64,000 nt of DNA from Metaphire vulgaris (Eukaryota > Annelida > Clitellata > Crassiclitellata > Megascolecidae). Positions within the stretch are counted from its first letter, which is position 1, and every line of letters starts with the position of its first letter. Below are positions 59,167 to 64,000 of this stretch, one piece after another. The DNA lies in contig CM030836.1 of NCBI GenBank assembly GCA_018105865.1, positions 1,984,001 through 2,048,000 of the forward strand, given 5' to 3'. The position numbers and the translations under genes are program-made. Under the pieces are notes generated by a model that saw only the letters and a list, made by a program, of their open reading frames with translations, was not told the origin of the DNA and ran no database searches.

Positions 59167-60659
59167 AATTTGCGATAACATAGCATTGCGGTCAGTGTTT
59201 TTTCCAGACCAGACACGGACATGGGTTTATTTTTTAAAACCCAACCTAACTCAACCCACCAATTTTCAAACCCAAACCACGGAAACAGCTGGGTTACTTG
59301 ACCCAACCCAACCCAAACCATACATAGAAAAGAAATTATCTGTAAAATATGCAGCCGAACAATCCGTTGCATAGATTGACTGGTTGGTCGAAGGCCAAGC
59401 TGTACAGTACAATGGTAGTCATGGTTTGAACAAATTTTAGACACATTGATCGAAATCGCGAACAAGAGCGCATTAGGCTTCGTCATAAATATTCGGCGAC
59501 ATTCATGAGACAGTGCAGCCTAAGCAGTCGAACTGCAGTCACTTTATAGTCAGTCGTTTGATTATACTGAGGAAGCATTGGCTATAGATACATCTAGAAG
59601 TAGTCCTAGTCGCGAAACGGACAGTGTACAACGTCCTCTTCTTCACCAACCCAGGAACGCTTTCTGCCCCATTTCACTACACTGACTAAGGCTCGCCAAG
59701 GCGCGCAGTCTGTTCGTCCCCTCCTTCAGTTGAACTCTTCTACTCCAATCTTTTTTGACCTTCACCGTTACTACTAATGCGCTCTTCGAGGCTCATGTTT
59801 TACTGTCAGTTTGCTGTTAATGTCTAATATTGAATCGTGACCAACCTAGAGAAGTCTTGTACATAAGGCGATGGGCTGCATAATTGATTACAGCCATTAT
59901 AATAAGATTAGGGAGAGATTCTGATTTGAAAACGCTGAGATGCTTGTTTATTTTATAATTAGTTATCATCACTACCGTCATCATCGTCCCTTTTGATATC
60001 TTATTATTTACTTAACTGCTATTATCTAATTAATTTCTATATGATGCAGTAGTTAATTATTAGTTAATTTGCTATGTGTTTGATTGCTGTTACTATTGCA
60101 GGTGCTAATGCCACCTGTATTGTGTTGAACGTACATGATATCGGTGAACTTTTGAAATAATAACAGTGGTCCAGGGCCATATTAAGGCGAGGGCTCAGGG
60201 GGATGTAGCCCCCGCCCATCATGAAAATAGGCCCACGATTTTCGAGAAAACCTTTTTTTGCTCGTCAGCATGATTTGGAAGGGATATAACCTTCTTTGTC
60301 GGAGATTTTCAGTAGGCTATAGGCGACGGCCTTTTTTTCTCTCAGCCACCCGGCCTACTCGGACCTTAAATCCGGCCCTGGTTAAGTCATATATAATTAC
60401 CATCTCAACAACTGTAATATTGTCACTATCGAAGGGTGGCGAAGTCGTGAAGTTATTAATTAGTTTTGGAATCTCCATCTCTTCATCATCATCGTCATCA
60501 TCACCATCATCATCACCTTTTCGTTAAGGACCGTTGTGGTCGTTGCAATCATGATAATTCCTCACCGTTCTTGATTTTGTTCAGTTTCAGGCTTCTCTGT
60601 AGGGGTGTTAATTAGCAATGGTGTTCTCGTTCGCTTGTGTTCCCAAGAGTCCGAAGCTG

Positions 60660-60945
60660 TGCAGCCAGGGATATTTTACACCACAACACCGCCCCCCAAA
60701 TCTGAGACCGACACCCTCCAACCGAAGGATATTTTGACACCTCGCCCCCAAATTTCAGAATGACACCCCAACACTCCGCCCCCCAATCAATCTCAGCTAG
60801 GAGTGACCTCTTTCAATGTTTTTGGATAGTTGACAAGGTTTTTTATTTTTGTTTTGTTTTTTACTTGTGAGACTTTTAAAAAATTGCGACACCCCCAAAA
60901 TTTTCCGACACCCCCCCAAATGCACAATCCTAGAAATAACCCTCT
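60660..60945. repeat. Z-like repeat, reverse orientation
   Basis: C-rich mirror of the Z repeats: GGATATTTTACACC, CCCCCCAAAT, CCGACACCCCCCCAAATG and CAATCCTAGAAATAACC. Diverged. Confidence 0.5.
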
Positions 60946-61255
60946 GTGAAGCTGCTCTCAGTGTGAGAACCGAGGCACAGAATAAGAATGGCGTGCAGAA
61001 TTGATCTGCTTCTTGTGAATCTGAACCGCTGTGGTCTACCCTTCCTATGTAGCAATGGGTTGAGTTGAGCCAGAGGCACATACGCAAATGCATTTCCAGG
61101 AAAGGATAAAACTTGTAACTGCTGTAGTCAGGTCTTTGTTTTTCCATGCATTGCAAGACAATGCGAGGATGCACTCAGCAATTGAAGCATCACTCAACAG
61201 TTTCTGATCATCCTATCATAAATTGAAGAATCATCAAACTGTCTTTAAAAATGTC

Positions 61256-61776
61256 TAATATAATATAATATAATATAATATAATATAATATAATATAATA
61301 TAATATAATATAATATAATATAATATAATATAATATAATATAATATAATATAATATAATATAATATAATATAATATAATATAATATAATATAATATAATA
61401 TAATATAATATAATATAATATAATATAATATAATATAATATAATATAATATAATATAATATAATATAATATAATATAATATAATATAATATAATATAATA
61501 TAATATAATATAATATAATATAATATAATATAATATAATATAATATAATATAATATAATATAATATAATATAATATAATATAATATAATATAATATAATA
61601 TAATATAATATAATATAATATAATATAATATAATATAATATAATATAATATAATATAATATAATATAATATAATATAATATAATATAATATAATATAATA
61701 TAATATAATATAATATAATATAATATAATATAATATAATATAATATAATATAATATAATATAATATAATATAATAT
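61256..61776. repeat. TAATA pentanucleotide satellite, about 520 bp
   Basis: About 104 uninterrupted copies of TAATA with no visible variant units. Long ILYYI-repeat frames on the minus strand are artefacts of this 15-base codon cycle. Confidence 0.98.
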
Positions 61777-61899
61777 ACACGCAGATATTGATCAAATGCA
61801 TATAAACTTGATTTAGACTTCACAATTATTCAGTCGTTGAAGCATCTTGGTGGCTATATTAGTTCGCCAACGACGTTAGAATATTTGCTGAGTCTGATA

Positions 61900-63865
61900 A
61901 GTAAGTAAGTAAGTAAGTAAAATCTCGTGGATTTCTATAGCGCCTTGGAAAGCAGCACAACAGTAGCTGCTTATTCTTAGGCGCTTAGCCTCTCTTAAAA
62001 TAGCTATAGGAAAGGTGTGGGATCTGCCAGGCAATAGTCAATATCCGAAGGGCAGTGAGGCTAGGTTGTTACAGCTATGGTGGAAATGATTTTAGAAAAA
62101 GGAAGGATTTAAGCTTAGACCTGAAAACTTGAGGAGATAGTGCAGGAATTATAGGAAACGGGGACTCAGATTTTATTGTTTGAAAGTGTCCAAGTGTGCG
62201 AAGGGAAGCTGGGATCGAGTTCCAGAGTTCAGGTGCAGCATATGAGAAGGCACGGTTGCAAACCTTCAGGGATGACTGATTTAGCGGGCGTGACAGAGTG
62301 AGATGAGATGACGAACGTGTGGGTCGAGGAGGCTGAGGGGTTAATAGTGATCTAAGGTAGACAGGTTTTGATGACTGAAGTGAGCTATGTGTAAGTGTTA
62401 TTATCTTATATTGGATACGTTCTGTTATTTTAAGCCAATGTAATGATTTTAGTATGGGTGAAATATGGGAGAATTTAGGTGACATAGTAACAGCATGAGC
62501 TAAAGCATTTTGTATTGATTGCAATTTGTTGATGCAGGCTTTGGGAAGGTTATAGTAGAGGAGTTACAGTAATCTAATTTGGAGTGGACTATAGAGGTGG
62601 CGATTGTGGACGCAGTCTTAATATCAAGACAAGGACGTAGGCGACGAAGGTCACGAATATGAATAAAGCAGGCTTTTGAAAGTTGGGAGATTTGTGATTC
62701 GAAGTTTAGAAAAGAGTCAAATTTGAATCCGAGATTTCTAGCAGTTGGAACAGGGATTATTGTGGTGTCAGGAGCCAAAACTAGTTTAGGATTGTCAATT
62801 TTTTTGAGTTGTTGGGGTAGTCCGATTAAAAGAAACTCTGTCTTAGATGGGTTGAGAGCGAGGAGATTAGATGACATCCATGCAGAGATTGACGAGAATG
62901 CAGATTCAAGATCAATAATAGAAGCATTGAATGAAAGAGGTGAGAAGGACAGGAATAGCTGAGTGTCATCGGCATAGAGTTGGTGATTTAATTTGAGGGA
63001 ATTAATTAGAGATGAAAGTGGTGTGGTGTAAAGGCTGAACAGTACAGGCCCGAGAACAGATCCTTGAGGCACTCCATAATCTATAATATGAGAAAGAGAA
63101 ATTTGACCAAGACAGGACACTTGAAAAGACCGAGATTTGAGATAAGATGCAAACCAATTGTGAGCTTTTTCAGATATGCCAAACCAGAGAGAGAGTCGGT
63201 CGAGCAGAATTTTTGTGATCTATGGTATCAAATGCTGCAGAGAGATCGAGGAGACAAAGGCCAGTAACTTGTCGGAGACCAATTGCAGTTAAGAGTCTGT
63301 CATAAATGTAGGTGAGGACAGTTTCAGTTGAGTGATGTTTAGTGTAGGCAGATTGGTGAGCATTATATAGTGAGTTACTTGAAAGGTGTTCATTCAGTCT
63401 GGAAAGCACAATTTTTTCAGTAAGTTTAGATAGAAGAGAAAGATTTGAGATTGGGCGATAGTTATTGAGATCTTCTCTGTCAAGACCAGGCTTTTTAGGA
63501 GAGGAGTGACAAAGAGGTTTTGAATGCGGATGGGAAAGTGCCTGAGATAGAGAGAGGTTGATGATTCTAGTTATAATAGGCGTAAGTACGGTGGCACACT
63601 GTTTGAGTAAAGAGGTAGGTATGGGATCTAGGTCGCATTGTTTGTTTGGCAAGGATAGTAGAAGTTTGGATACCTCTTCTTCAGTTGTAGGAGTGAAGCT
63701 GGATAAATTGCATGGAGGTTGCGGGGGAGAAGGATAATGAGGAGAGGTGGTTTGAGTAATAGTGAAAGACTTAAGGACACTGCGAATCTTGGAGATTTTT
63801 ACAGAGAAGAACTTAGCAAAAGATTCAGCAAGTTCTGACAGGGAAATGGATTGAGGGAGAGGTTT
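61900..63865 (-). mobile_element. L2/CR1-type LINE, 5'-truncated
   Basis: A possible 5-bp duplication TGATA lies at 61895-61899 and 63866-63870. Minus-strand pieces run in order: SLPNKQCDLDPIPTSLLKQC (63655), [20 protein letters not shown] (63460), LLDLSAAFDTIDH (63250), YGVPQGSVLGPVLFSLYTTP (63080), YADDTQLFLSF (62970), NPSKTEFLLIG (62850), VHSKLDYCNSS (62570), FSYAAPELWNSIPASLRTLG (62225) and FRSKLKSFLFL. Shifts occur near 63200 and 62510. The 3' end is GGCGCTATAGAAATCCACGA with an (ACTT)n tail. It has no endonuclease and is the best preserved of three family copies. Confidence 0.88.
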
Positions 63866-63883
63866 TGATACATATTCAATTAT

Positions 63884-64000
63884 TCATTAACACACATGAT
63901 CCATTGCAATACACATTGAATTCCGGCTATGGTTCGATTCCTTTGCTTTTGATTGCGGTATGAAACCGACGCTTTATGTTTCAGAATTCGTATCCTGTAT
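63884..64000. repeat. Resumption of XY repeat, runs off the window
   Basis: CATTAACACACATGA, GCAATACACATTGAAT, TCCGGCTATGGTTCGATTCC and TTTATGTTTCAGAATTCG match 3253-3372. In copy 1 the signal-peptide mini-ORF begins about 40 bp further on, beyond this window's end. Confidence 0.8.

Larger units (their letters stand above)
51384..60530. repeat. XY dispersed repeat, copy 3, heavily interrupted
   Basis: X pieces: 51384-51486, 58126-58308, 58678-58846 and 59167-59192. Y pieces: 59330-60530, resuming at 63884-64000. The pieces line up head to tail with copy 2 (30690-35050), and their last part (63884-64000) with copy 1 (3253-3372). The gaps are filled by LINE-B with its own passengers, a small LINE 3' end, a LINE tail and, beyond 60530, the TAATA array and another LINE. 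Confidence 0.7.

Noticed and set aside
61208..61823. Two long overlapping minus-strand frames of repeated ILYYI
   Set aside because: They are pure translations of the TAATA array, open in several frames because the unit has no stop on that strand.

Overview
The window looks like nuclear DNA of an aquatic invertebrate animal. It is AT-rich with low gene density, it is crowded with non-LTR retrotransposons and cut-and-paste transposons, and it carries a C2H2 zinc-finger array and secreted PAN plus fucolectin-type (FTP) lectin exons with animal splice sites. I cannot name the species; a mollusc, echinoderm, hemichordate or similar would all fit. Nothing is bacterial: the one IS-like transposase (ISXO2/Merlin type) is split by introns.

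Layout. 1-3600: first copy of a dispersed repeat (called XY here), broken by a LINE fragment, a small MITE and a hAT-like element. 4414-22975 (block A) and 36250-46422 (block B) are two direct copies of one segmental duplication. Each holds a lectin-like gene: a signal peptide plus PAN/apple-like exon (6566 in A, 38992 in B) followed by a two-exon FTP domain (15139 and 16123 in A; 42826 and 44158 in B). Block A is longer mainly because it took extra insertions after the split: a piggyBac element, several hAT-type elements and retroposons. B often preserves the empty site, so the target-site duplications can be read directly. Between the blocks lie a C2H2 zinc-finger gene of about 30 fingers on the minus strand (24466-27445, broken once by a frameshift), a tandem duplication next to it, LINE remnants and the second XY copy (30690-35050). 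After block B come an intron-containing ISXO2/Merlin-type transposase gene (47110-49535), a hAT-like element (50056-51228) and a deeply nested stack (51384-64000): the third XY copy, split by a LINE that is itself split by a hAT element and by a nearly complete L2/CR1-type LINE (54320-57891), then a 520-bp TAATA satellite and another LINE.

The only candidate host genes are the two PAN/FTP lectin paralogues, the zinc-finger gene and, less surely, the Merlin-derived gene. The lectin paralogues probably encode secreted sugar-binding proteins. Joining the two FTP exons across the proposed intron recreates the RxDx4R part of the F-type lectin fucose-binding motif in both copies, but copy B has lost the motif histidine. 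Almost everything else is mobile DNA whose order of arrival can be reconstructed. I found no convincing new molecular system; the most informative material is the duplicated lectin locus with its paired filled and empty transposon sites. All alignments were made by eye, so percentages are not given.
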